Program-made: the position numbers and the translations under genes
In this document: in pieces, positions 1-16,070 of the stretch
Numbering within the stretch: the stretch's first letter is position 1
How the letters are laid out: every line of letters begins with the position of its first letter
Source of the DNA: Paulinella micropora
Lineage: Eukaryota; Cercozoa; Imbricatea; Euglyphida
DNA length: 22,834 bases
Direction: 5' to 3'
Assembly: GCA_009731375.1 (NCBI GenBank)
Contig: BJOX01000120.1
Span: forward strand, 155,751 to 178,584
The notes under the pieces: model-generated
Told to the model about the DNA's origin: nothing
The model's database searches: none
The model's input: only the letters and a program-made list of their open reading frames with translations

Positions 1-168
1 CTCTAATGACACCCCCGCAAGGGCAGTTCCAACACTTCCAGACGGGCCGGTATGTTCAATGAAAATACTGGTCCAGAAATAGACCGATATGTTCAATGAA
101 AATACTGGTGGCACCGACGGGAATCGAACTGGCGACAGGGCCCAGATGGTAGAACTTGACCACTGGGC
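1..168 (-). mobile_element. tRNA-derived SINE-like repeat, left copy
   Basis: Positions 88-168 are an exact reverse complement (81 of 81) of 22751-22831 at the other end of the window. Read on the minus strand, the copy keeps the B-box-like AGTTCGATTCC and an encoded CCA, but its 5' head stops at GCCCAGTGG, where it meets an (AAT)n tract. A 22-bp piece of the tail is present twice, at 51-72 and 88-109. The identity shows a repeat family; tRNA origin is inferred from the box motifs and CCA. Bases 1-50 are unassigned flank. Confidence 0.65.
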
Positions 169-215
<47 letters not shown>

Positions 216-330
216 CAACAACAACAACAACAATAACAATAACAATAACAACAACAACAACAACAACAACAACCACAACAACCACCACCACCACCACCAC
301 CACCACAACAACAACAACAACAACAACATG

Positions 331-429
<99 letters not shown>

Positions 430-670
430 CTAGTAGTACTCTCAGTACTAGTAGTACCAGTAGTACCAGTAGTACTCTCAGTACTAGTAGTACCAGTAGT
501 ACCAGTAGTACTACTAGTACTAGTAGTACTAGTAGTACTAGTAGTACTAGTACTAGTAGTACTAGTACTAGTACTCCAGTACTAGTACTAGTACTAGTAC
601 TAGTACTAGTACTAGTACTTACTAGTACTAGTACTAGTCTAGTACTAGTACTAGTACTAGTACTAGTATC

Positions 671-708
<38 letters not shown>

Positions 709-716
709 AGTAGTAC

Positions 717-770
<54 letters not shown>

Positions 771-792
771 CAGTAGTAGTAGTAGTAGTAGC

Positions 793-829
<37 letters not shown>

Positions 830-838
830 TCATCATAT
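169..838. repeat. Triplet microsatellite block (AAT, AAC, GTA, ACTAGT)
   Basis: The block starts as (AAT)n to about 211, becomes AAC/ACC triplets to about 327, then (GTA)n from 328. From about 425 to 665, GTA and its complement TAC alternate, giving long self-complementary ACTAGT/AGTACT runs that could extrude as cruciforms. (AGT)n resumes to about 830. Poly-Val, poly-Leu and poly-Thr reading frames here are artefacts of the repeat. Confidence 0.95.
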
Positions 839-853
839 CATCATCATTACTAG

Positions 854-1005
854 GCGACTTAGACACTGACTTGTTCGCTTTCTGAAGGTTGCAAATTTAA
901 TTAATAATACTATTATCAATATCATTATTACTATTATTATTAGTATTACTATTATTATTAGCTGACGTGGTCACTGACTTGATTCGCTTACTGATGATTG
1001 CCAAG
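854..1005 (+). pseudogene. Two partial copies of CRAL-TRIO exon 1 (echoes)
   Basis: Positions 854-899 and 962-1005 resemble the first part of the exon at 1068-1140. Both follow a TAG acceptor-like triplet and share the core encoding D(x)DTDL. The first reads GACTTAGACACTGAC against GACTTGGACACTGAC in the main exon. The second keeps an open frame through ACTGACTTGATTCGC and a diverged LLMIAKL. ATT-rich microsatellite separates them. Neither keeps the exon's 3' half, so they look like duplications that broke inside the exon. Confidence 0.6.
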
Positions 1006-1067
1006 TTGATGATTGCCACCATCATCATTCTTATTATAATTATTGCTGTTACTATTACTATGATTAG

Positions 1068-7657
<6,590 letters not shown>

Positions 7658-7757
7658 GTCTATATCTATGTATGTATGTTTGTATGTATTTTTGTACATA
7701 TTTTTGTATGTATTTTCTATGTATGTACGTGTATGTATGTATTTGTACCATCCCCAG

Positions 7758-8081
7758 CTCGAAAAACCTCCCCGCGGAGCATCGCCACGCTTAGGTGTAT
7801 ATGTCTGTATGTCCAGACTCGCCTGCGCATGCAACACTGGGGCCTGCTAAGCAAGGAGGCGCAGACCGGCCCAGCAGGAGGAAAAGGAGGCATCCAGCCA
7901 GGGCGAAAAGGCAACGGGCCACGCTCAGGACAGTGGAAGTAATCGCGGCTCGCCGAGCAAGGAGCATAAGGAGCACAAGAAGCAGACTAGTACACATATC
8001 AAGCTGGTGGAAAGCAGCCCAACGAAAACGGAAAAAAATCCTGAAGCAGCGCAGGCCGCTGGCTCTACCACGCCAGAATGA
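7758..8081 (+). CDS. Probable C-terminal exons of the CRAL-TRIO gene (model uncertain)
   Basis: Exon 9 ends GTCAAG before GTCTATATC. A candidate exon at 7758-7794 (after CCCCAG, before GTGTAT) encodes LEKPPRGASPRL. The next coding stretch has two options. One starts at 7817 and continues the phase as an Arg-rich frame. The other enters at an AG at 7874 or 7877 and reads QQEEKEASSQGEKATGHAQD, then a Ser/Lys/Glu/Thr-rich tail ending AAGSTTPE and TGA at 8079-8081. The second has a more natural composition, but its phase fits a direct splice from exon 9 rather than from 7794. Confidence 0.45.
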
Positions 8082-8399
8082 TATGTTGTCTCTTGTTTGT
8101 TTGCTTGCTTGTTTGCTTGTTTATATGCTCATTTATGTGCTTGTTCATGTGCTTGTTTATTTGCATGTTTGTTGTATGTTTGTTTGCTTGTTTGTTTATT
8201 TTTGCACCTCCTGTGATGGCCACCGTTCCGGAAGGCCAGGAGAAAATTTTAAGTGGGAACAATTTTTCCCTGCAGTGTCGCTATGCGCCGGTAATATTAC
8301 CGCTGCACTCGGATCAGTGTTTTAAAAGCTCTTACTATAGAATTCTTGCCACTGGTAGAGATGAGTGGGAAGCTCAAGATAATATAATATTTTACTAGT
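8082..8399 (+). other. (GTTT/GCTT)n spacer and a possible terminal exon
   Basis: TTTG/CTTG repeats fill 8082-8208. A short open frame then reads APPVMATVPEGQEKILSGNN to a TAG at 8396-8398. It could be an alternative last exon, but there is no clear CAG acceptor (the boundary reads TTTTTGCACC). From about 8312 the sequence matches a dispersed inverted-repeat family (see 8312-8375). Confidence 0.3.
8312..8375 (+). repeat. Mariner-type terminal-repeat fragment
   Basis: TTCTTGCCACTGGTAGAGAT followed by GAGTGGGAAG resembles the terminal repeats at 19736-19795 and (inverted) 22382-22445, which share CTTKCC.CTCG.AG.GATGAGT and GGGAAG. No transposase is nearby, so this is an isolated end. Confidence 0.45.
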
Positions 8400-9177
8400 C
8401 CTAAACCAGTGGCGTCATGTCATATACATTGTAGTTATGTATGGTAATATATGTCTAAGTAATGTATGTATTAACACTAATTAGTATACAGTAGTATACT
8501 ACGCCCCTTTATGTCACACAGTTACTGCCAAGCGTTGTAAGGGGCAAAAAGCCATGCTGGGGATGGGCAGATACTAATCATAGTAATTTCTATTTTTTTA
8601 CGCAAACACTGTTTTAATGGAATACTTGCCACCCGTTCTATCGGGTTCACGATGTTGAAAAAAATCATCAAACTGTTCAACTGATAAACTACTAGTATTA
8701 ATATATATAAACACTTAACTTGATTATCTCAACTAACTTCTAATACTGGTCAGTTCCTTTTCGGTGGCAGCCCTGTATATGAAAAGCAAGGCGCAGTGAG
8801 CCTCGTGAAAGGCTTCTTTTTAAATTTTACAGTATTGAATATTGAAGTTAGACTACACATGATATTATTAAAAGTTGTCACAAGTTCACTGGCTGGAAAA
8901 AACTTGAAAACGGACCGTGTCCTCAGTACCGGCAGTTTTCCGAATTTCGGTTCGATTCACAGTTTTCCAATTCAGTCCAGTGCCGGTCTGACTGCCACTG
9001 TGTCACAATGGCTCAGGTCGCAATCACCAGTCGGTCACTTCAAGTGACAATGCCGTGCCGGACAAATTATCATGCCCCGCGACTGTCTCATAATTGATAT
9101 GTCAACATAATCAATATTATACAAGTTGAATTCGATTTTCCTTTCGTTGCCTGAGAACTTGACTCCCGCTTTAGCTT
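8400..9177. other. AT-rich intergenic DNA, no gene seen
   Basis: No ORF with recognisable content. A second terminal-repeat fragment, GCAAACACTGTTTTAATGGA then ATACTTGCCAC, lies at about 8602-8637. The remainder is unique AT-rich sequence up to the retrotransposon's target duplication. Confidence 0.6.
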
Positions 9178-9183
9178 AAGTTA
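9178..9183. other. Left target-site duplication AAGTTA
   Basis: AAGTTA immediately precedes the 5' LTR and recurs exactly at 19278-19283 after the 3' LTR. This defines one insertion event. Confidence 0.85.
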
Positions 9184-9198
9184 TGCCGGCCCACCCGG

Positions 9199-9206
9199 TA
9201 TATAAT
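9199..9206 (+). promoter_or_regulatory. TATA box in 5' LTR
   Basis: TATATAAT, 15 bp into the LTR. The same octamer occurs at 19129-19136 in the 3' LTR. Transcription would be expected to start about 30 bp downstream. Confidence 0.6.
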
Positions 9207-9266
9207 GGCATTACCCGATGTTCCGGCCTGTTCGGTTATCCTTGGCTTGGAGAGTACGGAGTCCCT

Positions 9267-9276
9267 TCTACGTTAG
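9267..9276 (+). promoter_or_regulatory. TCTACGTTAG motif, LTR copy
   Basis: The decamer lies about 68 bp past the TATA box, so it should be in the transcript leader. It is followed by GTATTC, a possible splice donor. Other copies: 10354, 10913, 12580 and 19202. Confidence 0.5.
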
Positions 9277-9341
9277 GTATTCCTCATTCTACAAGTTGTT
9301 AGACAGTTATTATAGTATTAAATATTTAGTCTTGGTAACAT

Positions 9342-9355
9342 TGGAGTCGCTAATA
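9342..9355 (+). other. Probable primer-binding site
   Basis: TGGAGTCGCTAATA begins one base after the LTR. TGG complements the CCA end of a tRNA, as expected for minus-strand priming. I cannot name the tRNA. Confidence 0.6.
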
Positions 9356-10353
9356 AAAACACAGTTTACGGGGTAGGAAATTTTTGGCTCTTCTACTACA
9401 GTGACTTGAGAAAATCTGCACATATTCAAAGTTTGCGACATGGTTTATTGGGATGGAACTTGATGTTTGTTGATGATTTTTGGTTATTTATGGACTAATC
9501 TATGCATGGGGCATGCATTTCTTGGATTGTCTTAGGGTTCTCGTGTGGTTTTTCGGGGGAACAAGTATTGCTATGTTTGACTCATACACCGTGATCCGAG
9601 TCACATGGCGGGAAATCGTTTTTCACATGAGAACTCGGAATTTATGTTGGAATATGATTGCATCTATATGTGCATATATGTTGGGAGATTAGTGCTGGAA
9701 TAGAGGCATAGGAATGGTATGGAAGGTGGGTGGTTCTCATGGATGTCGGAGGAGGATGGTAGGTCGGAGGGACCAGGACAAGGGGAAACACACCACAAGG
9801 GGAAATACAGCACGGATTCAGCGAAGGCTTGGAGGGACGAACAATGATATGGCATGGTATATGGAGGGGTTTATTTAGAAGGATTCAAAAGGGGGAAGAC
9901 GGTCGGAGGGAGGCAATCAGACCACGTGGTGGATGACTGACATGGGAGGATTTATGCTCATTGTCAGATGGAATTGAAGGATGGGAAGTGGCGGAAACCA
10001 CAAAGGGAACATGGGGGAAACAAATGGTGGAATTGGTTTGGAAAAAAACGCAAGGGGCTTGACAAAACAAGACAAAAACAAGGAAGATATCATGGCACAG
10101 AATTCCAGGTGGAAAACCACGCCTTTTGCGGGTGGCATCCTTCAGGGACAGTAGAGACGGAAAAGGGGAGCCTTTTCAAGGGGTTTTGCGGGCTTTTTGC
10201 AGGAAATGGAATACTGCCCATATCGACCATATCAGTACCCTTCAAGTCCTTATTTTCCTTTTTCGCACTGAGTGCGTATGGTAGGGAAGCTCAGAGGGGA
10301 CAAGGCATGTGGAAATGAGGAAGGGAATGGGATAGGCTATACAGGATATCATA
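9356..10353 (+). other. Retrotransposon leader, about 1 kb
   Basis: No convincing coding region. From about 9680 the + strand becomes strikingly purine-rich, a bias that continues to about 12540. A 116-codon frame at 9968-10318 has no recognisable domain and may be chance or decayed coding sequence. Confidence 0.5.
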
Positions 10354-10363
10354 TCTACGTTAG
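10354..10363 (+). promoter_or_regulatory. TCTACGTTAG motif before ORF A
   Basis: Followed after 6 nt by ATG (10370). It shares TCTACGTTAGGT with the LTR copy. Confidence 0.5.
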
Positions 10364-10369
10364 GTCACG

Positions 10370-10895
10370 ATGGAGAAACAGGAGACAGGCAAAGAGGAAA
10401 GGCTGAGGACAAGGGGGGGAAGGGGCAGACAGACCCTTGGAGTAAGGCATGGGAGGAGGAGACCGAGGAAGGGGAAAAGGGGATGTGGGAAAAGGGGGAA
10501 ATAAGACTAGGGAAGGATATCTATAAGCATGTGGCTGAGGCCACACGGGAGTATAGGATGTTGCAAGAGAAGGTGTGGATCCGGAAGTGGATAGACCAAG
10601 GAAAATATGTCGACAGGAGGCGGAGAGGACAAGTCGGTTGATGGGGCAGGCAGACGTCACGAGGAAGGCGTTAGAGGAGGTGGCTACGGTGAGACGAGCA
10701 CGTTATGAGTGGAACCAAGAGAGGAGGATGGTTCGGGAGCAATATAAGGAGGCCAGGGCAGCCTGGGAGAAAGAGAAAGCACAATTTATGGAGGCAAGGG
10801 CAACATGGGAGAAAGAGAAACGGGAAAAGAGGGGAAGGACAAGGAGGAGGAACAACCTTCTAAGAATGCTAAGAAGGAGGAGTGAGGGACACTAG
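10370..10895 (+). pseudogene. Broken Trp/Glu/Lys-rich coiled-coil ORF A of the retrotransposon
   Basis: ATG at 10370 opens a frame that closes near 10502. The protein-like reading continues in a second frame from about 10432 (WSKAWEEETEEGEKGMWEKG, then LGKDIYKHVAEATREYRML) and a third from about 10590 (ALEEVATVRRARYEWNQERR, then AAWEKEKAQFMEARATWEKE) to a stop at 10893. Regularly spaced Trp within Glu/Lys/Arg-rich helix suggests an extended coiled coil. No family is recognised. Two frameshifts make it a pseudogene in this copy. Confidence 0.5.
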
Positions 10896-10912
10896 GGAAC
10901 ACGATACATACT

Positions 10913-10922
10913 TCTACGTTAG
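10913..10922 (+). promoter_or_regulatory. TCTACGTTAG motif before ORF B
   Basis: Followed after 15 nt by ATG (10938). It shares CTTCTACGTTAGG, 13 nt, with the LTR copy. Confidence 0.5.
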
Positions 10923-10937
10923 GACACACGTCAGAAG

Positions 10938-12384
10938 ATGAACACACGGGAACTAAGGTTGGAGCTGACGGAGGGGGACCAGCAGTGGGGACGGATTAGG
11001 GGGATGGAATATAAGGTGGATGAGGAGGCACGGCAGTTCATAGAGGAGTGAACGGGTGGAGGCAATTTTGCACACGGAACGGATAACAGGGGATAAAAGG
11101 TGGATGGCAATCAGAAAACGATGGGAGTGAAGATGGCGGTGCACGTGGTTTAGAGAGCGAGAGGGTTTATGGAAACAATTTGCCAAGTCGGAGGAGGCGA
11201 GGAACCAATATGTTTTTCTGGCCTTGTTGACGAAGGTGGGGGAGAAATGGGTAGCGGAGAGGGTACATACGGCGTGGGCTTGCGCCACGGGGAAGGCAGC
11301 ACATGCTAAAAAATGGTTGCAGACTCTCCAAGGACGAGGAGAGGACAGTTGGACACTGTTCGTCGAACCATTGCGGATGCGAGGAATAATCGAGAGGGTG
11401 GAGAATCATGCAATGGGCAACGATTGGGACAGTGAAGAGACACAGGAGTGGCTTAAACAGTTGCGGGTGGACAGAGGACAGTGGACACAAAAGGATAAGA
11501 AAGAGAGGGCAGCAGGGGGGACGGACATTGAGCTGGGAAGAGAGGCAACAAGTCACACGCAAATGGAGGAGATGGCAGTGGATGAGGAGGTGGAAAGGGT
11601 GACACAGGAACTGAAGATGGCGAGGGAGGTGAGAAGGAAGGCGGAAGACGAGGAGATAGAGGGAGAGTTGGTGGTGGAACAAGAGATAAGAGAGGACTCA
11701 GATCATGACTCGGGGAGTCAAGTTATAGCACTGGCCCAGGCATGGGAACAGGGACAGGAACGGGCACAACGTCATATTAAGGAGGTGGTGGAGGAGGCAA
11801 GATGGGAAATTATAAGGAAGAGATGGGAGAAGAGAACGAGTACGATGCCGGTCGAGATGAGGGAGCCTTGTTGGAAACATTTCAAGGAATCAGAGGAGGC
11901 GCGGGGACAGTATGCACGAATTCAAGAGGTGGAAAGGAGACTGGGAGACATGATACAAGACGTTGTTTTGTCGGTGGAAACTGCGCTTACGGGCACAGTG
12001 GCAGAGGCTAAGGCTTGGGAGGCCAAATGGCATGACAAACATCCTGTACAATGGAAACAGTTTGTAAGTCGGTTGCGGATGAGATGGACTAAGGAACAGA
12101 CGCAGGGGAGTGTAGAGGACAATGAGTGGCAGTCGGAGGAGACGAAGGAATGGATGATGGCCTTGGGGGCCAAAATGGAGATAAGACACATACAGGAGTT
12201 GGCAATGAAGTGGGAGAAGGAAGCGAAGGATGATATGGAGGAAGAGACAACGGATGAAGAAGAGAAGGAGAGGTCTAGCCGCGAAGGAAATAGGGGGTCT
12301 TGGGACCAACGGGAGACAGCGGAGGAGATGATGGAATGGAGGGAAGAGTTAGATAGGGACGTGTTGGAACAGTTCAGCATGTAA
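10938..12384 (+). pseudogene. Trp-rich repeat protein ORF B of the retrotransposon
   Basis: ATG at 10938 gives MNTRELRLELTEGDQQWGRI up to a TGA at 11049. Coding likeness resumes in another frame by about 11053 and meets an in-frame TGA at 11128 (IRKRWE then stop). From there it is open for over 400 codons to TAA at 12382. The frame holds two copies of a module with anchors IRKRWE, WK(Q/H)F.(K)SEEAR.QY, LRMR and SEET(Q/K)EW. Every anchor recurs exactly 702 nt later (11101/11803, 11170/11872, 11371/12073, 11431/12133). The rest is Glu/Lys-rich with predicted helix. Location suggests a structural (Gag-associated) protein; that is inference. No known domain is recognised. Confidence 0.6.
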
Positions 12385-12579
12385 CAACGGGAGGGGGAAC
12401 GAAAACAAATCAATGAGGAAAAGAGGACGGATACATAGGAAAGAGGGAGAGAGGACTCGGAAGGCTAGAGGCGGGCAATGCCTGGATACCGAAAGGGATG
12501 TGGACAGGATAATGGGGATCTTATTTGAAGAGGGACATGTATATATGGGTTTGGGTTCTATTGTTATCAACTTCTCCCT
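12385..12579 (+). other. Spacer between ORF B and the Gag-like ORF
   Basis: About 195 bp, purine-rich to about 12540, then TTATCAACTTCTCCCTTCTA, a pyrimidine-rich stretch like a splice-acceptor tract leading into TCTACGTTAG. No ORF of note. Confidence 0.5.
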
Positions 12580-12589
12580 TCTACGTTAG
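12580..12589 (+). promoter_or_regulatory. TCTACGTTAG motif before the Gag-like ORF
   Basis: Followed after 9 nt by ATG (12599). It shares TCCCTTCTACGTTAG, 15 nt, with the LTR copy and is preceded by pyrimidines, so it could be a 3' splice site (TTAG). Confidence 0.5.
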
Positions 12590-12598
12590 TGGCGACGA

Positions 12599-14766
12599 AT
12601 GGCAGACGAGGCGCAAGGCGGGGTACCGCCACCGGTACTACCGATCAGGTTTACGCCACTCAAGAAGGCGGGGCCCTCGCCTATGCGAGTGGACGAGGGG
12701 GAGGAAAAGGCGGGGGCGGCGCCGGCGGCTCTTTTGATGTATGCGCGGAATCCTCCGATTATGTCCGACCACTTCCTCCAGATGTTGCAGGCGAGCCCGA
12801 CGGCTATCGAGATTTACTCACAGCTGAGCAGGAACTCGCTCAAAATTTGGACGGACGGACCTGATGAAGGGGGAATTAAGGACGACATCGACGCGTGGAA
12901 CGAATGGCAGCTATCAGCAGGCAAGCCACATTGGGGGCCAGGGATCAAGACGGGAGTGTCGGCCAAAATGGCGGAGGCTTTGGCGGTGCCGGTGGGACAT
13001 CACAGGGATCAAATCTCGTCGAAGGCGTTGACGGCTTATATGGTACGGCCTATAATGGATGACGGGGAAATCATAACCGAAGGGAAAGTGACGGAACTGG
13101 TGGCAGCTAATGACCGGCTGATAATGGCAATCCGACAGCAGGACATCAAAGTCACTGCGGCATACCACGATTGGAACAAGTGCATGATGCTCAATCTGGT
13201 TGATGACTTGGCGTCGTGGCTGGAGACGGCAAACGCGCAATGGGCGGACGAGGTGAGGAAGGAGGCGGGTTTCTTTACAGAAGCCATGAAGCAGTACAAC
13301 GACGGCATGGACGCGATGGGGCACATCATGATCAAGGAGGCGAAGACTGCACTCAAAAAGCTCATGGACAACGCGATGAACGGGAGTGCTCTGTTGGATG
13401 AGGCGACCCGGAAGGCCACGGTGACGGAACTGCGGATGTGGGTTTATCACCTGTCGTTGGTGGGGGGGTGTGTGGATGGTTGGGTAGCCTGGATTAGGCT
13501 TCGGCTGAAATTAATGGAGGAACCGGAGGCTGCGTCACCGGAAAAGAGGAAGAAGAACAAACATAAGAAAAAGAAGAAGAAGAAGAGTAAGAAGAAGAAA
13601 AGCGGCTCGGAAGGCTCGGAGTTGGATGAGGATTCAAAGGAGGAGGAATCGAAGGGTGACGAGAAGGCTCGCATGGGTTGGGCGAGTAGTACAAACAGGA
13701 GTTCGGTCCAAGGATGGGAGAAAAGGGAAAAGATAGTCTGGCCAGGCGGGGGTACGACCAAATCGACCAAAGCCAAGGGGACGACAGGCGATATATGAAC
13801 GTGATGCGGCAATTTGCGGTACAGTTCAAGAAACAGCTGCGCGGGGCGCAGAGTGGCAACGATCTGGAATCAATTTGCTTCATCTTGGCGGACGTCTTGG
13901 GAATTGTTGGGGCAAATCATTGTGGAAGGACATCTTCGACAAGGAAGTCAAGGGCAATGCGGCGAGATCGCACTGGCAGTTGGTGGATGTGATTCATTAT
14001 GTCTTTGGCACGGTCTTTGGGTTCGTGACACTCACCGATGCGGATGAGGAATTGGAAACGGTTCGGGGTGATCCAGGATAAGATCAGGGCCCGCGTGACC
14101 CTACCGGCCTTATTCCAAGCAGTCATGGACACGTGCCTGATCAACGACGAGCGGAAGGTATACCCGCTAGTCTTGGGGCATGGCTTATGGAGGGAACAGG
14201 CTACCAAGAACGTGGTGACGGAGATGCTGAACGCGGGTTTGAGACTGCCGACGCTACCCAATGAGAACAAGGACAAATGGCTGAAATGGCAAGGCAAAAC
14301 CAACCCGGTGGCTTGGGCGATGGATCACGAAGACGTCAAGGCAATAAAGATGCTGTTGATGGATCCAGCGATTCTGGCGAAGATGCCAAAGGCACCAATG
14401 CGGCAGCAACAAGGAGGACGGCAGACCGGTGAAGGTGGCGGCAGTACAAGGGGCCAACAGGGCGGTGGCAGACAGCAACGTGGCACAGGGGATTTTGGCG
14501 GAGGGAGGACGAGGCCGGGGTCTCACAGGGAGTATCGTCGCCCGCATCCATATACTCGGCAGGCGGAGGTAAACGCGGCACATGGAGCGGGAGGGTTTAG
14601 GCAAAAAGGATCCGGACCAGATGTGATGGATCCGTCTTTTTACACAAACGCGGCAAGGAATCGGGAGTTGAAGCCGGGCGAGGCACAAGATATCCCCCGG
14701 ACGATCGACTCAGCAATGCACCGGGAGTCCCGAAATATGCGAAGGGCGCTGGCTATGATTCATTAA
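12599..14766 (+). pseudogene. Gag-like ORF with Lys-rich linker and RGG tail, frameshifted
   Basis: The first segment (ATG 12599 to TGA 13796-13798) encodes 399 residues: helical, then a Lys-rich stretch (KKNKHKKKKKKKSKKKK, about residue 320) and an acidic Ser/Glu patch. Protein-like sequence continues after frame changes near 13740 (YMNVMRQFAVQFKKQL), near 13890 (WKDIFDKEVKGNAARSHWQL) and near 14060 (IRARVTLPALFQAVMDTCL), the last to TAA at 14764-14766. The final 130 residues are Gly/Gln/Arg-rich (GGGRQQRGTGDFGGGRTRPG), an RNA-binding style tail. No CCHC zinc knuckle is seen. Position before integrase and basic tail suggest a Gag-like nucleocapsid protein, but I do not recognise a specific Gag family. 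Confidence 0.6.
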
Positions 14767-14914
14767 CGGCTGCGCGCGGTGCCAGAGGGCAAAGACGCCA
14801 TATGACGCAACCAAGGGTTTACTGGGGCAATACGAGGTCACGAGCGACATTTTCGAGACGATCCACATCGACTATGTGGACCCTCTACCGGAAGCGGGCG
14901 ACGGGGGGTTCAAG

Positions 14915-14917
14915 TAC
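14915..14917. other. Left TAC target duplication of the MITE
   Basis: TAC immediately left of the element's CACAGCC end. It is duplicated at 15228-15230. Confidence 0.8.
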
Positions 14918-15227
14918 CACAGCCAAACGATACCCCTCCCATACCCGGGTATGATACCCGGTATGATACCCCTGGGGTATGATACGCCCATACCCCCCCC
15001 TCCCATATCCCTGGGTTATGATACCCTTCCCCCGTATCCCTGGGTTATGATACCCTCCCCCGCCCCCCCATACCCCCCCCGATGTATGGAACAGGGGTAT
15101 TGGACAGGATTATCATACCCCGGGGTATGGGACAGGGGTATATGGACTAGGGGTATCGGTTTATGATATCCAGGGGTATCATACCGGGTATCATACCCGG
15201 GTATGGGAGGGGTATCGTTTGGCTGTG
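14918..15227. mobile_element. CACTA-like miniature inverted-repeat element, 310 bp
   Basis: Positions 14918-14975 and 15170-15227 are perfect 58-bp inverted repeats, each starting CACAGCCAAACG. The flanks are a direct TAC duplication. Removing the element and one TAC restores the integrase reading GGFKYILTAIDRASNY without a gap, so both ends are exact. CACAG-type ends with a 3-bp duplication fit the CACTA/EnSpm superfamily; PIF/Harbinger also makes 3-bp duplications but prefers other targets. The inside is packed with GGTATGATACC-like units in both orientations, like CACTA subterminal repeats. It encodes nothing and needs a transposase supplied elsewhere. Confidence 0.9.
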
Positions 15228-15230
15228 TAC
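15228..15230. other. Right TAC target duplication of the MITE
   Basis: TAC follows the GGCTGTG end, and the integrase frame resumes as ILTAID. Confidence 0.8.
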
Positions 15231-16070
15231 ATACTAACGGCCATTGACAGGGCGTCGAATTACGTGATCACGGTACCCACTAAGGACGAGACCAAGGAAA
15301 CGACCGCTAAGGCTCTGATCGATCAAGTTTTCTGCAGGATCGGAGTTCCAAGGAAGATCATATCAGATAGAGGGAGTTCGTTCATCAACTGGCTCTCGAA
15401 CGAACTCAGTGCATATTTTGGGTTTCCATGGAACTACGTTACGGCATACAATCCAATGGCAAACGGGAAAATCGAGCGGATTCACAAGACGATGAAGGCG
15501 TCCTTGAAAATCTATTGCCAGAACAACCAGCAGATGTGGCCGGAGACGATGCAGGCTTTTACGTTTGCGGTTAACAACTTGGGCTCCTTTGTCGTCTTTA
15601 GGAGGAAGCGTTCGGCTTTGCCCGAATCAATATGTACATGGAAAAGTGTTGAACACACCTACGGATCGCTTCAAAGACACTGCTTTATATGACCCGACGG
15701 AATTGATGGCATGCCGCCTGCGGGAAATAGCGGAGGCTGAGCACATCGTCCGGAAGCAGCGCGAGGCTGCTATGAGGAGGAAGGACGACAAGGGACAGCA
15801 AAAGTTCCGACATGTGGAATTCAACGTGGGAAACACGGTCTTGTTATACGTCCCGAGCATCCCGGTGGGTGTCGGCGAAGTTGTACGAAAAGTGGCAGGG
15901 GCCGTATCAGGTGGTGCAGCAAACTGCGGCATACAACTACAAATCCGCCATCAGCGAACGGCAAAAGAACAGATCGTGCATGTACGACGGCTGGTCAAGT
16001 TCTCGCCGTTTTTATTGGATTACGAGACGGACGCGCAGGCGCTGGCGCGCACGACGGATGACTGGGGAGG

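Larger units (their letters stand above)
9184..9340 (+). repeat. 5' LTR (157 bp)
   Basis: Begins TGCCGGCCCACCC and ends CTTGGTAACA. It matches 19114-19277 along its whole length apart from small indels and substitutions. It is unusually short for a Ty3/gypsy LTR. It carries a TATA box and one copy of the TCTACGTTAG motif. Confidence 0.9.

Noticed and set aside
9968-10318. 116-codon ORF in the retrotransposon leader
   Set aside because: No recognisable motif, an abrupt composition change to Phe/Ser-rich at its end, and no TCTACGTTAG motif just upstream. Not listed as a gene.
11890-12413. Minus-strand Leu/Ser/Pro-rich frames opposite ORF B
   Set aside because: Shadows of a purine-rich coding strand; Pro/Leu/Ser-rich antisense is expected from Glu/Lys/Arg/Gly codons.
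14876-15166. 96-codon Pro/Gly/Tyr frame over the MITE
   Set aside because: It is the integrase frame running into the inserted element's repeats. The peptide is an accident of the insertion.
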